Shown here: positions 1 through 7,225 of the stretch, one piece after another | Position numbering within the stretch: position 1 is the stretch's first letter | How the letters are laid out: the number at the start of each line of letters is the position of its first letter | Source: Propionibacteriaceae bacterium UBA6122 | Lineage (GTDB): Bacteria; Actinomycetota; Actinomycetes; Propionibacteriales; Propionibacteriaceae | Assembly (NCBI GenBank): GCA_002428365.1 | Contig: DIVW01000045.1 | Location: forward strand, 105,727 to 114,573 | Length of the DNA: 8,847 nt | Direction of reading: 5' to 3' | The notes under the pieces: generated by a model | Seen by the model: only the letters and a program-made list of their open reading frames with translations | Told to the model about the DNA's origin: nothing | Databases searched by the model: none | Position numbers and translations under genes: made by a program

Positions 1-17
1 GGGGACGGTGCCAGTGC

Positions 18-842
18 TCAGTTCTCCGGATCGGGCACCGCGTAGGGCAGGACGTCGATCCCGGCGAGTTGGGCCTGGAGGCGAGGCTGACGGCGATCGA
101 ACGCCACCTGGTCGCGGCGACGGCGCTCATAGAGCACAGCGGCGATGAACTCCTCGGGGTGGGTTCCCCACGGCGGTGCGGGGGCCACATGGCGCTCGAG
201 TTGGGCAGCCAGCCGCAATGCCAGGCGGTAACGGGCGAATGGCGGGAATTGTCGAGCACGTCCCAGGAACTGCCGGGCCCGCAGCGCGAGTCCAGCCGGC
301 AGCGGGCGAATATCGGCCACCCCAACCCAACCCGCAAGCTGAGGGGGGAGCCACAAGCCGGTGAACGCGCGTGGCCGGGTCTTCACCCGAATCACGTAGG
401 TGCCAGCGAGGAAGTCACCCACCCTTTTGCCGCGGTCGTTGAACATGGCCACCATGAAGGCCAGACCGCCGGTCAGCGCCCACAACTCGAAGAAGCCCAC
501 CAAACCGCGCACCGCCGAGTGCCGCAGCCGAACCGGGCCGCCATCGTCGCGAATAACTTGAAGGCCAAGTGCGTACTTACCCAAGGACCGGCCGTGGGTG
601 AGGGTCTCCACCGTCACCGGCACCACCATGAAAGCGAAGAACACGATCACAAACAGCAGGGCGGTGGCCAGCGCGGGATCGAGGCGATCGACTCCAAGCA
701 CCCCGATGATCGACAGCGGGGCAACGACCAACACCACACCGACGACGAGGGCATCGATCAACCAAGCTCCGGCACGGATGAGGACCGAAGCGGCGCTCAC
801 CTGAAGCGCAACCCCTTCGCCGGTAAGGATCTCGTCGGCCAT
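18..842 (-). CDS. RDD family integral membrane protein with Arg-rich C-terminal tail
   Basis: A 274-residue membrane protein of the RDD family (PF06271). The RDD domain spans about residues 15-155. Visible family features are the first-helix R23 and D30 (in RAGAWLID), the segment GRSLGKYALGLQV at 84-96, and the FNDRGKRVGD..AGT block at 135-148. Predicted helices lie near 22-49, 59-80 and 110-133. About 115 residues follow the domain; this tail is basic (FARYRLALRLAAQ, then LYERRRR near 237-243) and probably cytoplasmic. Similar tails occur in actinobacterial RDD proteins. The ATG at 842 is preferred because an in-frame TAG lies three codons upstream and an N-terminus of the form M-x-E/D-x-x-TGE-x-VAL is usual for this group. 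The nearest purine-rich site (GGGAGGAG, 867-860) is unusually far away, 17 nt, and can fold into a hairpin. The biochemical role of RDD proteins is unsettled; transport has been proposed for some. The gene diverges from the SpoIIM-like gene and probably belongs functionally to the neighbouring MoxR locus. Confidence 0.93.
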   Translation of the reverse strand: MADEILTGEGVALQVSAASVLIRAGAWLIDALVVGVVLVVAPLSIIGVLGVDRLDPALATALLFVIVFFAFMVVPVTVETLTHGRSLGKYALGLQVIRDDGGPVRLRHSAVRGLVGFFELWALTGGLAFMVAMFNDRGKRVGDFLAGTYVIRVKTRPRAFTGLWLPPQLAGWVGVADIRPLPAGLALRARQFLGRARQFPPFARYRLALRLAAQLERHVAPAPPWGTHPEEFIAAVLYERRRRDQVAFDRRQPRLQAQLAGIDVLPYAVPDPEN

Positions 843-900
843 GACAGGAGGCTAGCGTGCTCCTCCCGGCGATCCCCACGCCGACGCTACGCTGACCGAC
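843..900. promoter_or_regulatory. 58-bp divergent spacer with overlapping -10-like hexamers and an SD-bearing inverted repeat
   Basis: This spacer must serve both the RDD gene (minus) and the SpoIIM-like gene (plus). TACGCT at 888-893 fits a TANNNT -10 box for the plus strand and ends 7 nt before the GTG at 901, the spacing expected for a leaderless transcript. TAGCGT, read on the minus strand at 889-884, overlaps it and would start an RDD transcript with a leader of about 35 nt. No good TTGACA-like -35 box is seen for either. AGGAG at 846-850 and CTCCT at 860-864 form a 5-bp inverted repeat with a 9-nt loop, so each strand carries a Shine-Dalgarno-like sequence within a possible stem. The hexamers are assigned by eye and are tentative. 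Confidence 0.35.
857..895 (+). other. Possible 12-codon leader ORF upstream of the SpoIIM-like gene
   Basis: GTG at 857 is preceded by a full AGGAGG (846-851) at 5-nt spacing and opens a reading frame encoding MLLPAIPTPTLR, ending in TGA at 893-895. The next start, GTG 901 of the SpoIIM-like gene, lies 5 nt beyond the stop in another frame, close enough for translational coupling. It would be transcribed only from a start upstream of 846, inside the RDD gene region; if the TACGCT box at 888-893 is the real promoter, the ORF is not transcribed. It may be a chance product of the inverted repeat. Confidence 0.2.
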
Positions 901-901
901 G
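888..901 (+). promoter_or_regulatory. Second copy of the TANGCTGACCGACG element, at the SpoIIM-like start
   Basis: TACGCTGACCGACG on the plus strand matches TAAGCTGACCGACG at 7135-7122 on the minus strand at 13 of 14 positions, with 11 consecutive identities. Here the final G is the first base of the GTG start codon at 901. Both copies place a TANNNT hexamer the same distance from a start codon, allowing for one extra base in the operon copy. It may be a promoter with a conserved initially transcribed region or a binding site for a shared regulator. Confidence 0.35.
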
Positions 902-1896
902 TGGATGTGGACGTGTTCGTGGTTTCGCACGAGGCTCAGTGGCAGCGCCTGCGCGCACTAGCTGCCCAGAGGCGCCTTAGCGGACAGGAGGCTGACGAGC
1001 TCGTCCGGCTCTATCGGCAGACCGCCACCCACCTGTCGTTGTTGCGCTCGCGGGCACCCGAGCCTGGCCTGATCGACGAATTGTCGGTGCTGCTGGTGAA
1101 GGCGAAGGCGCGCATCGCCAGCCCCCGCAACCTGAGTTGGCCCGCCGTCGGTGCCTTCTTTGCCCAAACCATCCCAGCCGCCCTTTATCGGGTGCGCTGG
1201 TGGTCAGTGGTGGTCGCGGTCGCCTGCCTACTCATCGCGGTGGTGGCGGGATTATGGCTGGTCGCCAATCCTGAGCTGCTCGACTCGGTGGTGCCGCCGG
1301 CGCGGCAGCGAGAAATCGCTCAGGAGGCGTTCGCGTCCTACTACTCGACCTATCCCAGCGGGAGCTTCGCCAGTCAGGTCTGGACCAACAACTCCTTCAT
1401 TGCCGCGCTGTGCGTCGCCACCGGCATCACCGGGATTTACCCGGCTACCGTGCTGTTCGAGAACTCGCTCAGCGTGGGCGTGATGGGTGCAGTGATGCAC
1501 GTCCAGAACGCTGACGAGGTGTTTTGGACCCTCATCCTGCCGCATGGTCTGTTGGAGCTCAGCTGTGTCTTCGTGGCGGGAGCTGCCGGGATGCGGCTCT
1601 TCTGGGCCTGGCTGGTGCCCGGGGCGCGGACGCGCGCCACCTCGTTGGCCCAAGAAGGACGCACCACGATCGTGGTGGTGCTGGCGGTCACCATCGGGCT
1701 GGGCGTAAGCGGGATCATCGAGGGCTTCGTCACCGGATCCCAACTCAACCCCTGGGTGAAGATCGCCCTTGGAGTGCTCGCCTTTACCGCCTTCTGGGTG
1801 GTCACCTTCGTTGCTGGGCGCCGAGCGGTGGACGCCGGGGTAGACCCAGGACTCAGCGAAGAGGAAGCCCGCAACGAGATTGCCGTCGCAGCGTGA
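901..1896 (+). CDS. SpoIIM/DUF95 family integral membrane protein
   Basis: A 331-residue protein of the stage II sporulation protein M family (DUF95, PF01944). A soluble, charged N-terminal segment (about 1-100) precedes membrane helices near 102-122, 165-185, 208-232, 254-278 and 285-306. Family landmarks are TNNSFIAAL at 162-170, LPHGLLEL at 213-220 (H215 and E219 in the helix) and the PG.RTR segment at 240-245. In Bacillus, SpoIIM acts with SpoIID and SpoIIP in engulfment, but actinobacterial members sit in MoxR loci of non-endosporulating species and must do something else. The in-frame stop upstream is TAG at 853-855 and no ATG or GTG lies between it and 901, so GTG 901 is the first likely start; GTG 907 and 913 are alternatives. 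No SD lies just upstream, which fits leaderless translation or coupling. It is on the strand opposite to its partners, an arrangement that I recall is conserved in M. tuberculosis (Rv3694c). Confidence 0.92.
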   Translation: MDVDVFVVSHEAQWQRLRALAAQRRLSGQEADELVRLYRQTATHLSLLRSRAPEPGLIDELSVLLVKAKARIASPRNLSWPAVGAFFAQTIPAALYRVRWWSVVVAVACLLIAVVAGLWLVANPELLDSVVPPARQREIAQEAFASYYSTYPSGSFASQVWTNNSFIAALCVATGITGIYPATVLFENSLSVGVMGAVMHVQNADEVFWTLILPHGLLELSCVFVAGAAGMRLFWAWLVPGARTRATSLAQEGRTTIVVVLAVTIGLGVSGIIEGFVTGSQLNPWVKIALGVLAFTAFWVVTFVAGRRAVDAGVDPGLSEEEARNEIAVAA

Positions 1897-1909
1897 GGGG
1901 CACCAGAGG

Positions 1910-3214
1910 CTACAGCCGTCCGGTTGCCTTCAGCAGCAGGTAGGTATCGCAGACGGCTGGAGCGACCCGATCGGGGTCGGCATGGACGATTTCAACCCCC
2001 AGCCGATGGACCCGTTCAGACAGACCCTGGCCGGCCAACCACAGCCGTGCTGAGGCGGCGGCCGCGTAGGCCTCTGCTGGCGTGGTCGTCTCCGGTGTCG
2101 GGTCGTGTTCGGCGGGGTCGGTGACGTGGGCGATGACTACCTGGTGTTGATGAGCCAGTCTCCCGATCACGGTGCCCAGGCCCTCGGCGTACAGCGCCGG
2201 ATCGAGCCCGGTGATCAGCACCACCAAGCTGCGCTGGCGGCACAACTGGTCGACCTGGTTTGCCACCATCGACCAGTCGGTTTCGACGAGGGTGGCCTCG
2301 GCCAGGCTGAGCCGGTCGGCGAAGGACGCCAGCGCCGACCCCTTCGCGGTGCCAGCCAGCCGCTGACGCACCGTGGCATCGGCAACCAACAGGCTCATCC
2401 GATCCCCGGAGGCTGAACCGAGTGCAGCCATCAGCAGGCACACCTCGATTCCAGCGTCGAGGCGGAGCTGGTCGGTAGGGCCGGTGCCGATTCGTCCGGC
2501 CGCCCACCGGGAGGTGTCCAGCACCATCAGCACATGCCGGTCACGCTCTGGGCGCCAGGTTCGAACCATGGTTCGGGTGGCCCGAGCGGTTGCTCGCCAG
2601 TCGATGGAGCGGACGTCGTCGCCGGCGGCGTATTCGCGTAGCGAATCGAACTCGGTGCCCTGTCCGCGGACGTGCACCGAGGCTTGGCCGTCCAATTCGC
2701 GCAGCCGGGCCAGCCGCGAGGGCAGGTGGCTGCGCGAACGGAACTCGGGAAGCACCCGCAGCACTCCCGGGATCGCCAGGGAGCTCTGCCGCGCCACTAG
2801 GCGCAGCGGGCCATAGGAACGCACGGTCACCGCGGCTGCTGCCAGGTCGCCACGGCGGCTCGGAGTGACCGTGGTGCTTTGCCGTACCGATCCACCCGGA
2901 GCAACCCGCAGCAGGGGGTGCTCGGTGGCCGGATGCGCACTCGGCGGCCAGGCATCGCGGAGCTGCAGCCATGCTTTGCGTCGGGTCGGGTTCACCACGG
3001 TGAGCTGCGAGGTGGCCGACTCGGTCAACCGGACGCTTGGCGGCAGGTCGCGGGCGAGGTGCAGGAGTTCGGGTCGAACGGCGATGAGCAGGTCGGCGAC
3101 GCACACCACCAACACCACCACCATCCACCCCAGGACTGTCAGCGGCTGCGGCCACCCGATTACCGGTAGCGCCCCGATCAGCACCAGTAGCGGAACCCGA
3201 CCCGAAATCGCCAT
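1910..3214 (-). CDS. DUF58 domain protein (VWA-like partner of MoxR)
   Basis: A 434-residue protein with two N-terminal membrane helices (about 5-21 and 26-46) followed by a large, presumably cytoplasmic part. The DUF58 signature (PF01882) is clear at 186-211: GTEFDSLREY, then GDDVRSIDWRATAR. The segment after it, VLMVLDTSRWAAG at 228-240, is the start of a von Willebrand A-like fold. Its metal site is degenerate: D233 and S235 of the DxSxS motif are present, but the second serine is W237. A second VWA-like strand, LVVLITGLD, is at 330-338. DUF58 proteins are regularly encoded beside MoxR ATPases and are thought to be adaptors or substrates. The frame stays open upstream into the moxR gene, but the ATG at 3214 gives a family-length protein starting just before the first helix and lies 5 nt after the moxR stop, so that start is chosen. 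There is no SD at this start; coupling is expected. It is the last gene of the operon and converges with the SpoIIM-like gene. Confidence 0.93.
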   Translation of the reverse strand: MAISGRVPLLVLIGALPVIGWPQPLTVLGWMVVVLVVCVADLLIAVRPELLHLARDLPPSVRLTESATSQLTVVNPTRRKAWLQLRDAWPPSAHPATEHPLLRVAPGGSVRQSTTVTPSRRGDLAAAAVTVRSYGPLRLVARQSSLAIPGVLRVLPEFRSRSHLPSRLARLRELDGQASVHVRGQGTEFDSLREYAAGDDVRSIDWRATARATRTMVRTWRPERDRHVLMVLDTSRWAAGRIGTGPTDQLRLDAGIEVCLLMAALGSASGDRMSLLVADATVRQRLAGTAKGSALASFADRLSLAEATLVETDWSMVANQVDQLCRQRSLVVLITGLDPALYAEGLGTVIGRLAHQHQVVIAHVTDPAEHDPTPETTTPAEAYAAAASARLWLAGQGLSERVHRLGVEIVHADPDRVAPAVCDTYLLLKATGRL

Positions 3215-3219
3215 GGGCG

Positions 3220-4340
<1,121 letters not shown>

Positions 4341-4344
<4 letters not shown>

Positions 4345-5477
4345 CTGCTGCTCAACTTCCTGTCGAGGTCGGTCAAGGTGGTGGCCAGGTCGGCCAGGTC
4401 TTGGTCGGTGATCGGGGGCGGCCCATAGAGCAGATTGCTCAGCACCCCCGGATCGATGCTGCTGGCATCGGCCAGGCGGGTCACCACCGTTTCCGGTGTG
4501 GCGGAGGTGGGCAGCCCCAGCCGCGCGGCGGCGCGCTTGATGCTGGCAGCGCGCAGGGCCGCTGCGGCGTGGCCCCGGGCACCGCTTTGCCGGTAGAGCC
4601 CGGCCAGCCCTGCCGACGCTTCGGACGCCGGCAGCTCCACTGGCATCTGCTCCTTGACCAGGGCACCGAAGCGGCGTCCGCGCCACAGGGCCGCCGCCGC
4701 AGCCGCAGCGAGCAGGATGACGAAGACGGGGCGCGACCAGGGCGGCAGGAGGGTGAAGGAGTCGAACTGCGCGTCTTCGCTCGTCGCGGCGGTTTTCGCA
4801 TCGGCGCCGGGCAGATACCAGATCAGTTGGTCCTGCCGGCCGAACACCCGCAGGGCGAGGGCGGCATTTCCTTCTTGGGCGATGGTGCCGTTCTGCAGCC
4901 AGGTACGTCCCGCCACAATGGTGACCCGGTGGACGTCGGTGGTGAGGTCGACGTAGAGCGCTGCATCGTATTCGTCGGTGAAGCAGGCGATGTTGTTGGC
5001 ATTCAGGCTGTCCAGGGCCCACAACGGGTCCTCGGTGATGGATCCGGCAGCCAGCGCATCAGGATCGGTGCAGTCGAGGGGGGCGTTGTTGGCGTCGAGC
5101 CACCAGTAGGTGGTTTCGACCTGGTGGTCGGACAATGCCTCGACGGTGTAGGACTCCTCAGATCCGGCGTAGACGACCACCAGGTCCGCTGCCGTCCGGC
5201 TCAGCTGGCCGATAGCTGCCGGGGTGAGCTCCTCATTCACCACCACGGCCAGGGTGGCACCGGCCGGTGCTGCCAACGCATCGGCCAGCGCGGTCACCTG
5301 GGTGACCGTTACGCCGTTCGCGGCCAGCACCTGGCCGAGCGCCCGAGTTCCCGCGGGACGGGCGTTGGTGACCGAATACGGCAACCGCTCGGGGCTTTCG
5401 GGCATCATCACGCTCGCGGTGACCAAGGCGGCGAACAGCAGCAGCGCCACGCCACCGGCGATCACGAGGCGCTTCAT
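4341..5477 (-). CDS. DUF4350 domain membrane-anchored protein
   Basis: A 378-residue protein with an N-terminal membrane helix (about 4-24; short MKR start) and a second helix near 249-266, followed by a basic RGRRFG stop-transfer segment. This predicts a large extracytoplasmic region (about 27-248) and a cytoplasmic tail (about 267-378). The DUF4350 domain (PF14258) lies early in the outer region, roughly 34-105 (YSVTNARPAGTRALGQVL and following). The only two cysteines, C136 and C165, are both in the outer part and could form a disulfide. The tail contains ALRAASIKRAAARLGLP (307-323), a conserved-looking helical segment in actinobacterial relatives. ATG 5477 shares one base with the DUF4129 stop (TGATG) and has GAGG 7 nt upstream (5488-5485), so the start is secure. 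DUF4350 genes regularly sit between DUF4129 and moxR genes; no biochemical function is established. Confidence 0.9.
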
Positions 5478-6124
5478 CAGACCGCCTCAACCGCGACGGA
5501 CGCCGGGGCCGCCACAACGGTTACCTGGGTGGGAGTCGCCGTCCCCACCTCAGTATCGAGAGCCGCAAGCAACTGGTACTGCTCGGCCGAGGCCGTGCCG
5601 CGCCCGTAGGCCAGGGAGTCGAAAAGCTGCGCGGCGACGTCCAGCCGGTCGACGAAGTCGGGCAGTCGAACCGCGGCCTGATCGGTCGCCTCGTGGGCGG
5701 TCATGCCCCCGAACTCCTCGATGGTGCCCCGCTCCGACAGGGTGCGGATCATCGCTCGGAAGATGGCGAGCGCCGCTGAGGTCCAGTCCCCGGCGGCGGC
5801 CAGAGCAACGGCGTCGGCGCGAACCTCACTGGCGCTGCGCTCATCATCGGCAAACAACGCCTTCTCGGCGCGGCGGCGACGCTGGAGGGGCCCCAAGGTG
5901 GACCACACGATGATGGCGGCCAGGATCACGGCGACTAGGACGATCCCGCCCAGCTGCCCGGTGGACAAGCCCGCCGATGACGGGGTGCCGCCGCTCAGCC
6001 AGTCGAGCACCCGGTTCCAGACGTCGAGGAGCCAACTACCGGGATCGGCGTAGATGGGTTTGGAGAGTTCCTCGGCGAGCTGGCGTCGGGCCTCGTCGGC
6101 GTCCGGGGTCAGGGGCGGGCTCAT
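5477..6124 (-). CDS. DUF4129 domain single-pass membrane protein
   Basis: A 215-residue protein with one membrane helix near 57-76 followed by a basic QRRRRAEK segment (81-88), giving an outside N-terminus and a cytoplasmic C-terminal half. The C-terminal part (about 100-190) matches DUF4129 (PF13559): ALAIFRAMIRTLSERG at 118-133, EEFGGMTAHEAT at 136-147 and a late LFDSLAYGRGTASAEQY segment at 167-183. In many bacteria DUF4129 is fused to a transglutaminase-like (TgpA) protein in MoxR/DUF58 loci; here it is a stand-alone short form and no transglutaminase gene lies in the window. The N-terminal outer part contains W31 and W36 in a short aromatic stretch. The ATG at 6124 overlaps the upstream stop as ATGA and has GAGG at 6138-6135, 10 nt away. 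The C-terminus after about 190 is low complexity and rich in V, A and T. Function unknown. Confidence 0.88.
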   Translation of the reverse strand: MSPPLTPDADEARRQLAEELSKPIYADPGSWLLDVWNRVLDWLSGGTPSSAGLSTGQLGGIVLVAVILAAIIVWSTLGPLQRRRRAEKALFADDERSASEVRADAVALAAAGDWTSAALAIFRAMIRTLSERGTIEEFGGMTAHEATDQAAVRLPDFVDRLDVAAQLFDSLAYGRGTASAEQYQLLAALDTEVGTATPTQVTVVAAPASVAVEAV

Positions 6125-7101
6125 CCGTACAGCGCCTCTGCGATGGTGAGGTCGTAGCCCTCATGGCGAATGCGAGTGTCGACATACAGCAGAGTGACCA
6201 CCGCCGTCGTGAGGGGGAGGCTCAACACCACGGTGGCCACGGTGGAGGCGACCATCGCCGCGACCAGGCCAGCTTCCTGATTCGCGACGCTCACCATCAG
6301 CGCGGCGAAGGAAAACACGGTGGACACCATGTTGGTGGCGATCGAGATGAGCAGGGACGACAGCAGGTAGATGCCGAAGAGGCGCCAGAACTGGCCACGG
6401 GTGAGTTCCCAGCTGCGGCGAATCGCGCGTAAGGGTCCGAGTTTCTCGATGGCAATCGCTGGCGGCACCAGCAACAGCCGAATACTCAACCACGGCACCA
6501 CGACCAGGGTGGCGAGCACTAGCGGGATCAGCACCAGCCACAGACCGGCGTTCTCCGTGCCGCTCGCGGTGTTTGCCACGAACGCAATCAGCAAGGCAAC
6601 GACGAAGATGCCTACCCCGACCAGCGCGCTGAACCCGAGCATGGCCCCCACCCGTGACCCCATGCGACGCAGGGTGTCAGCTGGGGTTGCTCGCCGGGCG
6701 AACACTGCCTCGTGGACGGCGTAGGTCAGGCCGATTTCTAGGACCAAAGTGGCGAGGGCTGTGCTGAGGTAGCTGGCGAAGGTGGCCCAGGTGGCCATCG
6801 GGCCGAGTCCGCCGAACTCGTCAGAGAATCCGGCCAGATCAAACTCGCGACTGAGGATGGCGCCGACCCCCAATGCCAGCACCTGGGCGATCAAGATGCC
6901 CATCAGTGTCACCCCGAACATGGTCACCGGGGAGTAGCGGACGGCTCGGAACGCGCCGCTGAGAATGTCGCCCAGCTGCAGCGGGCGCGCAGTGATGATG
7001 CCAAGCTCGACGACCCGGACGGTGGCCTCAGGTGGTGCCTGCTCAGGGAGAAGCTGGGCAGCGTAGTAGCCCGTCACATCCCAACCGGTGGGGGATGTCA
7101 T
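6121..7101 (-). CDS. Six-helix membrane protein, glycerophosphodiesterase membrane-domain-like
   Basis: A 326-residue polytopic membrane protein and first gene of the five-gene operon. After a soluble N-terminus, a conserved-looking RPLQLGDILSGAFRAVR segment (39-55) leads into about six helices, near 61-83, 105-128, 152-178, 186-213, 240-270 and 278-308. Between helices 4 and 5 lies an amphipathic stretch, AIEKLGPLRAIRRSWELTRG (217-236), and the protein ends with LLYVDTRIRHEGYDL (304-318). This pattern is typical of the membrane domain family linked to GPDPase_memb (PF10110) and YciC-like proteins; no catalytic phosphodiesterase domain is present, so an enzyme function should not be assumed. 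The equivalent gene in the M. tuberculosis locus is, from memory, Rv3689. The ATG at 7101 has only a weak GGAA (7110-7107), but the stop of a 7-codon mini-ORF overlaps it as ATGA, so coupling may supply initiation. Confidence 0.85.
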   Translation of the reverse strand: MTSPTGWDVTGYYAAQLLPEQAPPEATVRVVELGIITARPLQLGDILSGAFRAVRYSPVTMFGVTLMGILIAQVLALGVGAILSREFDLAGFSDEFGGLGPMATWATFASYLSTALATLVLEIGLTYAVHEAVFARRATPADTLRRMGSRVGAMLGFSALVGVGIFVVALLIAFVANTASGTENAGLWLVLIPLVLATLVVVPWLSIRLLLVPPAIAIEKLGPLRAIRRSWELTRGQFWRLFGIYLLSSLLISIATNMVSTVFSFAALMVSVANQEAGLVAAMVASTVATVVLSLPLTTAVVTLLYVDTRIRHEGYDLTIAEALYG

Positions 7102-7121
7102 CGGGGTTCCAAGGTGTCCAT
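7098..7121 (-). other. Possible 7-codon leaderless mini-ORF before the operon
   Basis: ATG at 7121 opens MDTLEPR followed by TGA at 7100-7098. That TGA overlaps the ATG (7101) of the six-helix membrane protein as ATGA, the same junction type seen twice inside the operon. The mini-ORF start is 8 nt beyond a TAAGCT -10-like hexamer (7135-7130), so it would be at or next to the transcript 5' end. The arrangement suggests that ribosomes load on a leaderless ATG and re-initiate on the first real gene, whose own SD is weak. Being so short, it cannot be distinguished from chance by sequence alone. Confidence 0.25.
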
Positions 7122-7135
7122 CGTCGGTCAGCTTA
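7122..7135 (-). promoter_or_regulatory. Candidate promoter -10 and initial region for the MoxR operon
   Basis: TAAGCT (7135-7130, minus strand) fits a TANNNT -10 box, and it overlaps the 11-mer GCTGACCGACG (7132-7122) that also lies directly before the SpoIIM-like start at 891-901. A transcript starting 6-8 nt beyond the hexamer would begin at about 7121-7123, giving a leader of roughly 20 nt for the gene at 7101. No TTGACA-like -35 is visible at the usual distance (AGTCGG at 17 nt). The repeated occurrence at two starts of the same locus is the main support. Confidence 0.35.
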
Positions 7136-7225
7136 GAGGGGGAGAGCCATTGCCGACTGATGAGGGGCTGGGTTTCCGATTCTTAGGGACGCAAACGCCT
7201 GTCGGCCATCCCGCCGGAGCCTCAG
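7136..7225. other. Remainder of the typA-operon intergenic gap, no recognised feature
   Basis: This stretch lies between the typA stop (7228-7226) and the candidate operon promoter. I looked for a Rho-independent terminator after typA and found only short imperfect stems (for instance CGGC/GCCG around a GGGATG loop) with no U-tract. Read-through from typA into the MoxR operon is therefore possible. No RNA gene or small ORF with a good SD was recognised. Confidence 0.4.

Noticed and set aside
69..980. Plus-strand open frame of 303 codons across the RDD gene and the start of the SpoIIM-like gene
   Set aside because: The product is low complexity (His, Gln, Arg rich), and it covers the divergent spacer and overlaps two convincing membrane-protein genes.
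901..1896. Evidence of endospore formation from a SpoIIM-like gene
   Set aside because: DUF95 proteins are widespread in non-sporulating actinobacteria within MoxR loci, and no other sporulation gene is present.
4345..5022. N-terminal extension of MoxR back to 5022
   Set aside because: It would overlap most of the DUF4350 gene and gives Arg-rich sequence unlike MoxR; ATG 4344 with the ATGA junction is better.
7150..7225. Rho-independent terminator after typA
   Set aside because: Only stems of about 4-5 bp and no run of U residues were found; not supportable.
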